Source: Rubrivivax sp.
GTDB taxonomy: Bacteria > Pseudomonadota > Gammaproteobacteria > Burkholderiales > Burkholderiaceae
NCBI GenBank assembly: GCA_016790225.1
Contig: JAEUOZ010000013.1
Span: 34,917 to 98,916, forward strand
Reading direction: 5' to 3'
DNA: 64,000 nt
Shown here: piece by piece, positions 56,257 through 64,000 of the stretch
How positions within the stretch are numbered: the stretch's first letter is position 1
How the letters are laid out: each line of letters starts with the position of its first letter
Program-made: the position numbers and the translations under genes
The notes under the pieces: model-generated
What the model was told of the DNA's origin: nothing
The model's database searches: none
What the model saw: the letters and a program-made list of their open reading frames with translations, nothing else

Positions 56257-56471
56257 CGTTCGGGACGCAGAGGCCGGAGGTTCGAATCCTCTGACCCCGA
56301 GCAACGTCACCGTGATGGTTGCAAGTTGATGCAAGTCGTGCAGCCGATGCGACAGGCCCGGTGTGCGGAAGTTTCAGTCAGTCCCCTCGCGTTTACACCA
56401 GCAGGCGCTTCGAGGATGATGCCCGCAGGCCTGTCCACTGTCCGTTCGCGCACGCATGCCACCACCTGACA
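56257..56471 (+). repeat. Right copy of the tRNA-Pro/pilB-start direct repeat (attR-like)
   Basis: Bases 56257-56350 repeat the tRNA-Pro 3' half (anticodon loop to the end and flank) with four changes, including in the acceptor and CCA region, and no 5' half, so it is a tRNA remnant. Bases 56442-56471 repeat the second block and run into the intact pilB. An extra stretch of about 90 bp (56351-56441) is present here but not in the left copy. Confidence 0.88.
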
Positions 56472-58183
56472 CGATTGCCGAATCCGCCCAGACGGCGCTG
56501 TCCGGTGTCGCCCGCGTGCTGGTGCACGCCGGCAAGCTTCAGCAACGCACGGCCGAGGATCTGGTCAAGACCGCGAAGGACAAGCGGGTCAGCTTTGTGC
56601 AGGCCGTACTGACTTCGGGCACGGTGCGGCCCGCCGAGCTCGCGCACACGCTGTCCACCGCGCTGGCGCTGCCGCTGATCGACCTCAACGCCGTCGATTT
56701 CGACAAAGTGCCGCGCAATGTGGTCGACGCCAAGATGGCGGCGCAGTACCAGATCGTGGTGCTGGGCCGGCGCGGCAGCCGGCTGTTCATCGGTGCGGCC
56801 GACCCCACCGATCAGGAGGCGGCCGAGCGCATCAAGTTCGCCACGCAGCTGACGCCGGAATGGGTCATCGTCGAGCAGGACAAGCTGCAGCGGCTGCTGG
56901 ACAGCCAGGGCGCGACAGTCGCCGAAGCGCTGGAATCCATCGCCGGCGCGGATTTCGATTTCGACGTCACCGACGACACCTCGCCGTCGCCGGACTCGCC
57001 GGAGATCGTTGCCGAGGTGGAAGACGCGCCGGTCGTGCGCTTCCTGCAGAAGATGCTGATCGACGCCATCAACATGCGCGCGTCCGATCTGCACTTCGAG
57101 CCCTACGAGTACATCTACCGCGTGCGCTTCCGCATCGACGGCGAGCTGCGCGAGATCACGCAGCCGCCGATCGCCATCAAGGACAAGCTGGCCTCGCGCA
57201 TCAAGGTCATCAGCCGGCTGGACATCTCCGAGAAGCGTGTGCCGCAGGACGGCCGCATGAAGCTGAAGTTCGGCACCAAGGCCATCGATTTCCGCGTCAG
57301 CACGCTGCCCACGCTCTTCGGCGAGAAGATCGTCATCCGGATCCTGGATCCGTCTTCGGCGCGCCTGGGCATCGATGCGCTCGGCTACGAAAAGATCGAG
57401 AAGGACCGCCTGCTCAAGGCCATCAACCGGCCCTACGGCATGATCCTGGTGACCGGGCCCACGGGCTCGGGCAAGACGGTGTCGCTCTATACCTGCCTGA
57501 ACATCCTGAACCAGCCGGGCGTCAATATCTCCACCGTCGAGGATCCGGCGGAAATCAACCTGCCGGGCATCAACCAGGTCAACGTCAACGACAAATCCGG
57601 CCTCACCTTCGCTGCCGCACTGAAGTCCTTCCTGCGCCAGGATCCGGACATCATCATGGTCGGCGAAATCCGCGATCTGGAAACCGCGGACATTGCCATC
57701 AAGGCCGCGCAGACGGGCCACCTGGTGATGTCGACGCTGCACACCAACGACGCGCCGAAAACGCTCACCCGGCTGCTCAACATGGGCGTGGCGCCCTTCA
57801 ACATCGCCTCCAGCGTGCTGCTGATCTCCGCACAGCGGCTCGGCCGGCGGCTGTGCGAGAACTGCAAGGCCCCGGCCGACTACCCGCTGGAAGCCCTGCT
57901 CAAGGCCGGCTTTCAGGAAGCCGATATCGATGGCAGCTGGAAACCTTACCGTGCCGTGGGCTGCTCGGCCTGCAGCAATGGCTACAAGGGCCGCGTCGGC
58001 CTTTACCAAGTGATGCCCATCACGGAAGAGATCCAGCGCATCATCCTGGCCGAAGGCACAGCCATGGACATCGCCGAACAAGCCCAGCGAGAGGGTGTTC
58101 GCGATCTGCGGCAATCGGGGCTGGTCAAGGTGCGCGCCGGCGTCACGACGCTGGAAGAGGTCATCTCGGTGACCAACGAGTGA
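56456..58183 (+). CDS. pilB: Type IV pilus assembly ATPase PilB
   Basis: PilB is the hexameric ATPase that powers pilus extension. The 575-residue protein has N-terminal MshEN/T2SSE_N-type domains (to about residue 180), the catalytic domain with Walker A GPTGSGKTVSLYT, Asp-box VEDPAEINLPGINQV, Walker B DPDIIMVGEIRDLET, His-box TGHLVMSTLHTND, and the zinc-binding cysteines CENCKAP and CSACSNG. pilC follows 34 bp later and pilD after a further 99 bp, forming the core assembly cluster. The start codon lies inside the right direct repeat; the island upstream may have replaced its original promoter. Confidence 0.97.
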   Translation: MPPPDTIAESAQTALSGVARVLVHAGKLQQRTAEDLVKTAKDKRVSFVQAVLTSGTVRPAELAHTLSTALALPLIDLNAVDFDKVPRNVVDAKMAAQYQIVVLGRRGSRLFIGAADPTDQEAAERIKFATQLTPEWVIVEQDKLQRLLDSQGATVAEALESIAGADFDFDVTDDTSPSPDSPEIVAEVEDAPVVRFLQKMLIDAINMRASDLHFEPYEYIYRVRFRIDGELREITQPPIAIKDKLASRIKVISRLDISEKRVPQDGRMKLKFGTKAIDFRVSTLPTLFGEKIVIRILDPSSARLGIDALGYEKIEKDRLLKAINRPYGMILVTGPTGSGKTVSLYTCLNILNQPGVNISTVEDPAEINLPGINQVNVNDKSGLTFAAALKSFLRQDPDIIMVGEIRDLETADIAIKAAQTGHLVMSTLHTNDAPKTLTRLLNMGVAPFNIASSVLLISAQRLGRRLCENCKAPADYPLEALLKAGFQEADIDGSWKPYRAVGCSACSNGYKGRVGLYQVMPITEEIQRIILAEGTAMDIAEQAQREGVRDLRQSGLVKVRAGVTTLEEVISVTNE

Positions 58184-58217
58184 TCGGCATGAGTGCCCTG
58201 CGGGGCGGCGGACGGAC

Positions 58218-59468
58218 ATGGCAACTGCGACGGCATCAAATTCCTCTGCGGCTTCCCGGAATTCCTCGAAAGACCAGAAGGATCTGATCTACGAGTGGGA
58301 AGGCAAGGACAAGAACGGCAAGGTGCTGCGCGGCGAGATGCGCGCCGGCGGCGAGGCCGTGGTCAATGCCAGCCTGCGCCGTCAGGGCGTTCTGGTCACG
58401 AAGGTCAAGAAGCGCCGCGTCAGCGGCGGCAAGTCCATCAAGCAGAAGGACGTCGCGATCTTCACGCGCCAGCTGGCGACCATGATGAAGGCCGGCGTGC
58501 CCTTGCTTCAGGCGTTCGACATCGTGGCCCGCGGCAGCACCAACCCGCGCCTCACGCGGCTGCTCAACGAGATCCGCAACGACGTCGAGACCGGCACCAG
58601 CCTCTCGGCGGCGTTCCGCAAGCATCCGCTGCAGTTCGACGCGCTGTACTGCAACCTGGTCGAGGCCGGCGAGGCGGGCGGCATCCTGGAAGCCCTGCTC
58701 GACCGCCTGGCGATCTACCAGGAGAAGACGCTGGCCATCAAGTCGAAGATCAAGTCGGCGCTGATGTACCCGGTGGCGGTGATGATCGTGGCCTTCGTGG
58801 TGCTCACGGTGATCATGATCTTCGTGATTCCCGCCTTCAAGGAGGTCTTCAGCTCCTTCGGGGCAGATCTGCCGGCGCCCACGCTCTTCGTGATCGCCAT
58901 GTCGGAGTTCTTCGTCAAGTGGTGGTGGGCGATCTTCGGCCTGCTGGGCGGCGGCCTGTACTTCTTCTTCCAGGCCTGGCGGCGTTCGGAGAAGATGCAG
59001 AAGGTCATGGATCGGATGCTGCTGAGGGTTCCGGTCTTCGGCGCGCTGGTGGAAAAGTCGGTGATCGCGCGCTGGACGCGAACCCTGTCCACCATGTTCG
59101 CGGCGGGTGTGCCTCTGGTCGAAGCACTCGATTCCGTGGGCGGCGCTTCGGGCAATGCCGTCTTTGCCGAAGCCACCGAGAAGATCCAGAAGGACGTCTC
59201 CACCGGCTCGGCGCTGACCACCTCGATGCAGAGCACGAATGTCTTTCCGACGATGGTGCTGCAGATGGCGTCGATCGGCGAGGAATCGGGCTCGCTGGAC
59301 CACATGCTCGGCAAGGCGGCCGAGTTCTACGAGGACGAGGTCGACGAGATGGTCAAGGGCCTGTCCAGCCTGATGGAGCCCATCATCATCGTCGTGCTGG
59401 GCGGCCTCATCGGCGGCATCGTCGTCTCGATGTACCTGCCGATCTTCAAGCTCGGTTCCGTGGTCTGA
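58218..59468 (+). CDS. pilC: Type IV pilus inner-membrane platform protein PilC
   Basis: PilC is the inner-membrane platform for PilB. The 416-residue protein has two T2SSF domains (about residues 75-200 and 275-400; FTRQLATMMKAGVPLLQAFD, RTLSTMFAAGVPLVEALD) and three membrane helices (~175-200, 225-250, 385-405). The first 20 residues are serine/alanine-rich and variable; the conserved part starts IYEWEGKDKNGKVLRGEM. It lies between pilB and pilD. Confidence 0.97.
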   Translation: MATATASNSSAASRNSSKDQKDLIYEWEGKDKNGKVLRGEMRAGGEAVVNASLRRQGVLVTKVKKRRVSGGKSIKQKDVAIFTRQLATMMKAGVPLLQAFDIVARGSTNPRLTRLLNEIRNDVETGTSLSAAFRKHPLQFDALYCNLVEAGEAGGILEALLDRLAIYQEKTLAIKSKIKSALMYPVAVMIVAFVVLTVIMIFVIPAFKEVFSSFGADLPAPTLFVIAMSEFFVKWWWAIFGLLGGGLYFFFQAWRRSEKMQKVMDRMLLRVPVFGALVEKSVIARWTRTLSTMFAAGVPLVEALDSVGGASGNAVFAEATEKIQKDVSTGSALTTSMQSTNVFPTMVLQMASIGEESGSLDHMLGKAAEFYEDEVDEMVKGLSSLMEPIIIVVLGGLIGGIVVSMYLPIFKLGSVV

Positions 59469-59567
59469 GGCCACCTGCGGGCTGATCGCAGCGTCGGCGC
59501 GCTGCGGGCGCTCGGGGACGAACTTCATCAACCCGGCCACCCGGCGTGGCCCGATCCAGTCCGTGTG

Positions 59568-60485
59568 ATGCCGCTCGACTTTCTGCTGTCTCCGTTCGCC
59601 CTGGGCGTGCTCGGCCTGCTGGTCGGCAGTTTCCTCAATGTGGTGGTGCACCGCTGGCCGCTCATCCTGGAACGCCGCTGGTGGGCTGACGTCGCGGGCC
59701 AGCTGGGTGACTCGGCTTCCTACGCCCGCGTGATGGGTCAGGCCCCGGATGCGGCGGTGCCGCGGCTGGGCGCTTCGCTGGATGCGCAACTGCAGGCCTT
59801 GCCGCCCCTCGGTCTGGCGCGCCCGGCGTCCCGCTGCCCCAGCTGCGGGCACCGCATCCGCTGGTTCGAGAACATCCCGCTGCTGAGCTGGCTGTTCCTG
59901 CGTGCACGATGCTCGGCTTGCGGCACGCGCATCTCGGCGCGCTATCCCTTCGTCGAGCTGCTGACGGGCCTGTTGTTTGCGGGCGCGGGCTGGCAGTTCG
60001 GGGCGCAGCCCGTGGTGCTGCTGTGGTGCGCCTTTCTTGCGGCACTGGTGGCACTGTCGGCCATCGACTGGGACACCACCGTGCTGCCGGACGATCTGAC
60101 CCTTCCGCTGCTGTGGCTGGGCCTGGTGGCGGCAGCGGCCGGCTGGACGCTGCACCCGGTCACCGCCATCGTGGGCGCGGCGGCCGGCTACCTCTCGCTG
60201 TGGTCGGTGTACTGGCTGTTCAAGCTCACCACGGGCAAGGAAGGCATGGGCTATGGCGACTTCAAGCTGCTCGCGGCACTGGGCGCGTGGCTGGGCTGGC
60301 AGGCGATCCTGCCCATCCTGCTGGCGGCCTCGCTGATCGGCGCTGCGGTGGGCATCGGCATGAAGCTCGGCGGCGCGCTGCGTGAAGGGCGCTACGTGCC
60401 CTTCGGCCCGTTTCTGGCCGGTGCCGGCATCGTGGTGATGCTGGCCGGCGTGCCCCGCGTGCTCGGCTGGATGGGCTGGGACTGA
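59568..60485 (+). CDS. pilD: Prepilin peptidase/N-methyltransferase PilD
   Basis: PilD cleaves and N-methylates type IV prepilins at the inner membrane. The 305-residue protein has the GSFLNVVVHRWPLILERRWW methyltransferase-domain start, a zinc site with CPSCGHRIRWFENIPLLSWL and CSACGTRISARYP, and the two aspartyl protease residues in SAIDWDTTVLPDDL and GYGDFKLLAALGAW. The ATG at 59568 is taken in place of a GTG three bases upstream. A 96-bp gap separates it from pilC. Confidence 0.97.
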   Translation: MPLDFLLSPFALGVLGLLVGSFLNVVVHRWPLILERRWWADVAGQLGDSASYARVMGQAPDAAVPRLGASLDAQLQALPPLGLARPASRCPSCGHRIRWFENIPLLSWLFLRARCSACGTRISARYPFVELLTGLLFAGAGWQFGAQPVVLLWCAFLAALVALSAIDWDTTVLPDDLTLPLLWLGLVAAAAGWTLHPVTAIVGAAAGYLSLWSVYWLFKLTTGKEGMGYGDFKLLAALGAWLGWQAILPILLAASLIGAAVGIGMKLGGALREGRYVPFGPFLAGAGIVVMLAGVPRVLGWMGWD

Positions 60486-60531
60486 CGCGGCCGCGCTGGC
60501 CGCTGGCCACCGCGGCGCACAATGCCGCCCC

Positions 60532-61149
60532 ATGCAGACGGCAATCTCCCGCATCGGCCTGACTGGAGGGATCGGCAGCGGCAAGAGCACCGTGGCCGCC
60601 GAACTGGTTCGTTGCGGCGCCTGGCTGGTGGATACCGATGCCATCGCGCGCGGCCTCACGGCCCCGGGTGGCGCGGCGCTGCCCGCGCTGGCCGAGGCTT
60701 TCGGTGCGCAGATCATCGGCGCCGATGGTGCGCTGGACCGTCAGCAGATGCGCCGGCGGGTGTTTTCGTCGCCTGAGCTGAAACGTCAGCTGGAAGGCAT
60801 CCTGCATCCGATGATCGGCGCCGAGGCCTTGCTGCAGGCCGATCAGGCGGGCGGCCGCCCGGTGGTCTTCGACGTGCCGCTGCTGACGGAATCGACCCAC
60901 TGGCGCCAGCGTGTGCAGCGCGTGCTGGTGGTCGACTGCAGCGAAGCCACGCAGCTGGCGCGTGTGTGCCAGCGCAACGGCTGGGAAGCGGACACCGTGA
61001 AAGCCATCATCGCCCAGCAGGCGCGGCGCGAGGACCGGCGCCGCGTGGCCGATGCGGTGATCCACAACGAGGGCCTGTCTCTGGATGCGCTGCATGCCGA
61101 GGTGCAGGCCCTGTGGCGCCGGTGGGTGGGCCGGCCCGTGCACCCCTAG
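60532..61149 (+). CDS. coaE: Dephospho-CoA kinase
   Basis: CoaE performs the last step of coenzyme A synthesis. The 205-residue P-loop kinase has GLTGGIGSGKSTVAAEL, DTDAIARGLTAPGG, LEGILHPMIGAE, and VVFDVPLLTES. Length equals the family norm. The pilD-coaE-zapD-yacG order is conserved in proteobacteria. CACAAT ends eight bases before the ATG without a Shine-Dalgarno sequence. Confidence 0.97.
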   Translation: MQTAISRIGLTGGIGSGKSTVAAELVRCGAWLVDTDAIARGLTAPGGAALPALAEAFGAQIIGADGALDRQQMRRRVFSSPELKRQLEGILHPMIGAEALLQADQAGGRPVVFDVPLLTESTHWRQRVQRVLVVDCSEATQLARVCQRNGWEADTVKAIIAQQARREDRRRVADAVIHNEGLSLDALHAEVQALWRRWVGRPVHP

Positions 61150-61208
61150 GTTCGCTGCGGCGCGTGTGAAAGAATTCTTCACCGCAAACGCGACGCCTGC
61201 CGACTGCC

Positions 61209-61964
61209 TTGACTCTCTACGAGTTTCCCTTCAACGAAGGCACCCGCACGATGTTGCGGCTGGAGCAGTTGTTCGAGCGCCTGCAGGTGCTCGTCGCCCG
61301 CACGGCCGCACTTGACCATCACTTTGCGCTGCTGACGCTCTTCGAGATCATCGATGTGGCCGCGCGGGCCGACATCAAGGCGGATCTGCTGAAGGACCTG
61401 GAGCGCCATCGCGCGCGCCTGGAGGGCTTCCGCGGCAACCCTCAGATTGCCGAGTCCTCCCTGGATGGGGCCTTGCTCCGCATCCAGGAAGCCTTCGACG
61501 GGCTGAATGCGCTCAACGGCCGTGCCGGACATGTGTTGACCGCCAACGAGTGGCTGATGAGCGTGCGCAGCCGTATCAGCATTCCGGGCGGCACCTGCGC
61601 CTTCGATCTGCCGGGCTATCACGCCTGGCAGCAGCTCGATGCCGACGTCCGCCGCCAGGACCTGGTCCAGTGGGCCGCGACGCTGGCGCCGCTGTGGCGC
61701 GCCTTGCGGCTGCTGCTGGCCCTGCTGCGGGAAGGCGCCAGCGCCCAGCGTGTGCATGCCCCGGGCGGCGTGTTCCAGCAGCGGATTCCGGAAGGCCGCA
61801 GCTACCAGCTGCTGCGCGTGACCCTGTCCGCCGAGGACGCCCGCGTGCCGGAGATCAGCGGGCACCGGCTGATGGTCAGCGTGCGCCTGATGCGCCGCGA
61901 GCCCGACGGACGCCTGAAGGCGGCGGCCGAAGATGCCAGCTTCGACCTGGCCCTGTGTGCCTGA
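61209..61964 (+). CDS. zapD: Cell division protein ZapD
   Basis: ZapD cross-links FtsZ filaments at midcell. The 251-residue protein starts MTLYEFPFNEGTRTMLRLEQ (from TTG) and continues through the family stretch LTLFEIIDVAARADIKADLL and FDLPGYHAWQQLDADVRRQD. The closing region VRLMRREPDGRLKAAAED is also characteristic. Only TTG is available at the conserved N-terminus. Length matches E. coli ZapD (247). Confidence 0.95.
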   Translation: MTLYEFPFNEGTRTMLRLEQLFERLQVLVARTAALDHHFALLTLFEIIDVAARADIKADLLKDLERHRARLEGFRGNPQIAESSLDGALLRIQEAFDGLNALNGRAGHVLTANEWLMSVRSRISIPGGTCAFDLPGYHAWQQLDADVRRQDLVQWAATLAPLWRALRLLLALLREGASAQRVHAPGGVFQQRIPEGRSYQLLRVTLSAEDARVPEISGHRLMVSVRLMRREPDGRLKAAAEDASFDLALCA

Positions 61965-61970
61965 GCCTGC

Positions 61971-62195
61971 GTGGACAAACGCCCGGTGAGTGACGCCGCC
62001 CGCCCTGCCCGCACGGTGCGCTGCCCGGCCTGCGCAGGGCCTGCGGTCTACGCCCCGCAGAACCCCTGGCGGCCGTTCTGCAGCGAGCGCTGCCGACAGC
62101 ATGACCTGGGGGCCTGGGCCAGCGAGAGCTACCGCGTCGCAGCTTCGCCGCCCCCGGAAGACGATCCTGACGCGGCGCCACCCGGCACGCATTGA
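61971..62195 (+). CDS. yacG: DNA gyrase inhibitor YacG
   Basis: YacG is a small zinc protein that inhibits gyrase in E. coli. The 74-residue protein has the treble-clef zinc site [20 protein letters not shown] followed by [20 protein letters not shown], with four cysteines in pairs. Two GTG starts are possible (61971 and 61986); the first gives [12 protein letters not shown] and is used, with no ribosome site to decide. It follows zapD by six bases. Confidence 0.93.
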   Translation: MDKRPVSDAARPARTVRCPACAGPAVYAPQNPWRPFCSERCRQHDLGAWASESYRVAASPPPEDDPDAAPPGTH

Positions 62196-62261
62196 TGCGT
62201 CCGACGACACCCGGCCCGCGCTGAACCGGCAGACTTCAGGGCCTGCTTCACGCAGGGGCTC

Positions 62262-62289
62262 TTGAAGCGCGCGCATCGAACCCTATAAT
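62262..62289 (+). promoter_or_regulatory. groES promoter (sigma-70 with overlapping sigma-32-like elements)
   Basis: TTGAAG (62262-62267) and consensus TATAAT (62284-62289) are 16 bp apart. The same bases read as CTTGAAG, 13 bp, CCCTATAAT, close to the heat-shock sigma-32 pattern (CTTGAA, 13-15 bp, CCCCAT-like). The start would fall about eight bases before the CIRCE element. The leader to groES is about 130 bp. Confidence 0.65.
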
Positions 62290-62296
62290 CGTTTTG

Positions 62297-62323
62297 CTAG
62301 CACTCGCTCAGCCTGAGTGCTAA
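62297..62323 (+). promoter_or_regulatory. CIRCE operator (HrcA-binding)
   Basis: CTAGCACTC, nine bases, GAGTGCTAA matches the CIRCE consensus TTAGCACTC-N9-GAGTGCTAA at all but the first base. Located just after the promoter, it predicts HrcA repression of groESL. Confidence 0.93.
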
Positions 62324-62428
62324 CGACCGCGACGACCTGCTCCGCGCCTGGGGCATGCTCTCGAGAATGAGCGCACACTTACGTGGAAACGTCCGGAATC
62401 CTGATCTGTATCCCCTCAAGGAGATGAA

Positions 62429-62719
62429 ATGAAGCTTCGTCCGTTGCACGATCGCGTGATCGTCAAGCGTCTGGAAAACGAAACCAAGACCGCCTCGGGC
62501 ATCGTGATCCCCGACAACGCCGCCGAGAAGCCCGACCAGGGCGAAGTGCTGGCCGTCGGTCCGGGCAAGCGCAACGACAAGGGTGACTTTGTCGCCCTGA
62601 ACATCAAGGTCGGCGACCGCGTGCTGTTTGGCAAGTACAGCGGCCAGACCGTCAAGGTGGACGGTGAAGAACTGCTCGTTATGAAAGAAGACGACCTGTT
62701 CGCCGTGGTTGAAAAGTAA
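62429..62719 (+). CDS. groES: Co-chaperonin GroES
   Basis: GroES caps the GroEL folding chamber. The 96-residue protein has [20 protein letters not shown], the mobile loop [20 protein letters not shown], and the closing [23 protein letters not shown] lies six to seven bases before the ATG. groEL follows 38 bp later. Length and motifs are standard. Confidence 0.99.
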   Translation: MKLRPLHDRVIVKRLENETKTASGIVIPDNAAEKPDQGEVLAVGPGKRNDKGDFVALNIKVGDRVLFGKYSGQTVKVDGEELLVMKEDDLFAVVEK

Positions 62720-62736
62720 TCAACCCGCCCCACTGA

Positions 62737-64000
<1,264 letters not shown>

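Noticed and set aside
56257..56298. A second tRNA-Pro gene before pilB
   Set aside because: Only the 3' half is present; the D arm and 5' acceptor strand are missing and the CCA region is altered, so it cannot fold as a tRNA.

Overview
The window looks like a core-chromosome segment of a high-GC betaproteobacterium of the order Burkholderiales, probably in the Rubrivivax/Leptothrix/Roseateles neighbourhood (family-level inference only). The evidence is gene order typical of that order: rubA-thiD-hemL; tonB/aroE/mtgA; accB-accC-prmA-DUF3426; nrdA/nrdB next to an AAPAKK-type histone; pilSR-PP0621-ccsA-ffh; proS/rppH; rplU-rpmA-obgE-proB; pilBCD-coaE-zapD-yacG. Start codons are often GTG or TTG.

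Layout. 1-5.3 kb: the 5' end of a PilG-like response regulator, rubredoxin, ThiD and HemL, two small membrane/exported proteins and the murein-recycling ligase Mpl. 5.5-15.7 kb: a lipoprotein zinc metalloprotease, a YqiA esterase, a FabG-like reductase, an RNB nuclease, a TonB-like protein, AroE, MtgA and a TlpA thioredoxin. 16-21 kb: AccB, AccC, PrmA, a DUF3426 protein, a PfkB kinase and a lysine-rich H1-like histone. 21.6-26.1 kb: class Ia ribonucleotide reductase (nrdA upstream of nrdB on the minus strand). The nrdA promoter carries two NrdR-box-like sites 32 bp apart. 26.4-31.7 kb, minus strand: AmpD, PilR, PilS, a PP0621 protein and a CcsA-like protein. 31.8-35.3 kb: both SRP GTPases, Ffh and FtsY. 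35.3-43 kb: tRNA-Met, MiaB, HemA, PrfA, PrmC, Grx4 and UbiX. 43-51.7 kb: a lytic transglycosylase, a DUF418 protein, ProS, RppH, ProB, ObgE, bL27, bL21, IspB and tRNA-Pro(CGG). 56.5-64 kb: type IV pilus PilB, PilC and PilD, CoaE, ZapD, YacG, and groES with the 5' two thirds of groEL behind a CIRCE operator.

The most distinctive part is 51.74-56.47 kb. The 3' half of tRNA-Pro plus its downstream flank, including the start of pilB, occurs twice as a direct repeat about 4.5 kb apart. The intervening DNA has the character of an island. It holds an 88-bp repeat pair around a small membrane protein, a frameshifted heavy-metal-binding gene coupled to a MerT-like membrane protein, a secreted GH9-type cellulase, and abutting fragments of an acetoacetyl-CoA synthetase gene and of an IS91-like transposase gene. 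No integrase gene is visible.

Other points of interest are a bL21 ribosomal protein doubled in length by a helix-hairpin-helix extension, an exact 15-bp inverted repeat flanking the accB upstream region where aroQ is usually found, and a 30-codon reading frame that links the aroE stop to the mtgA start by overlaps at both ends. Much of the window serves envelope biogenesis and recycling (Mpl, MtgA, AmpD, lytic transglycosylase, ZapD), type IV pili (PilG, PilSR, PilBCD) and translation or protein targeting.
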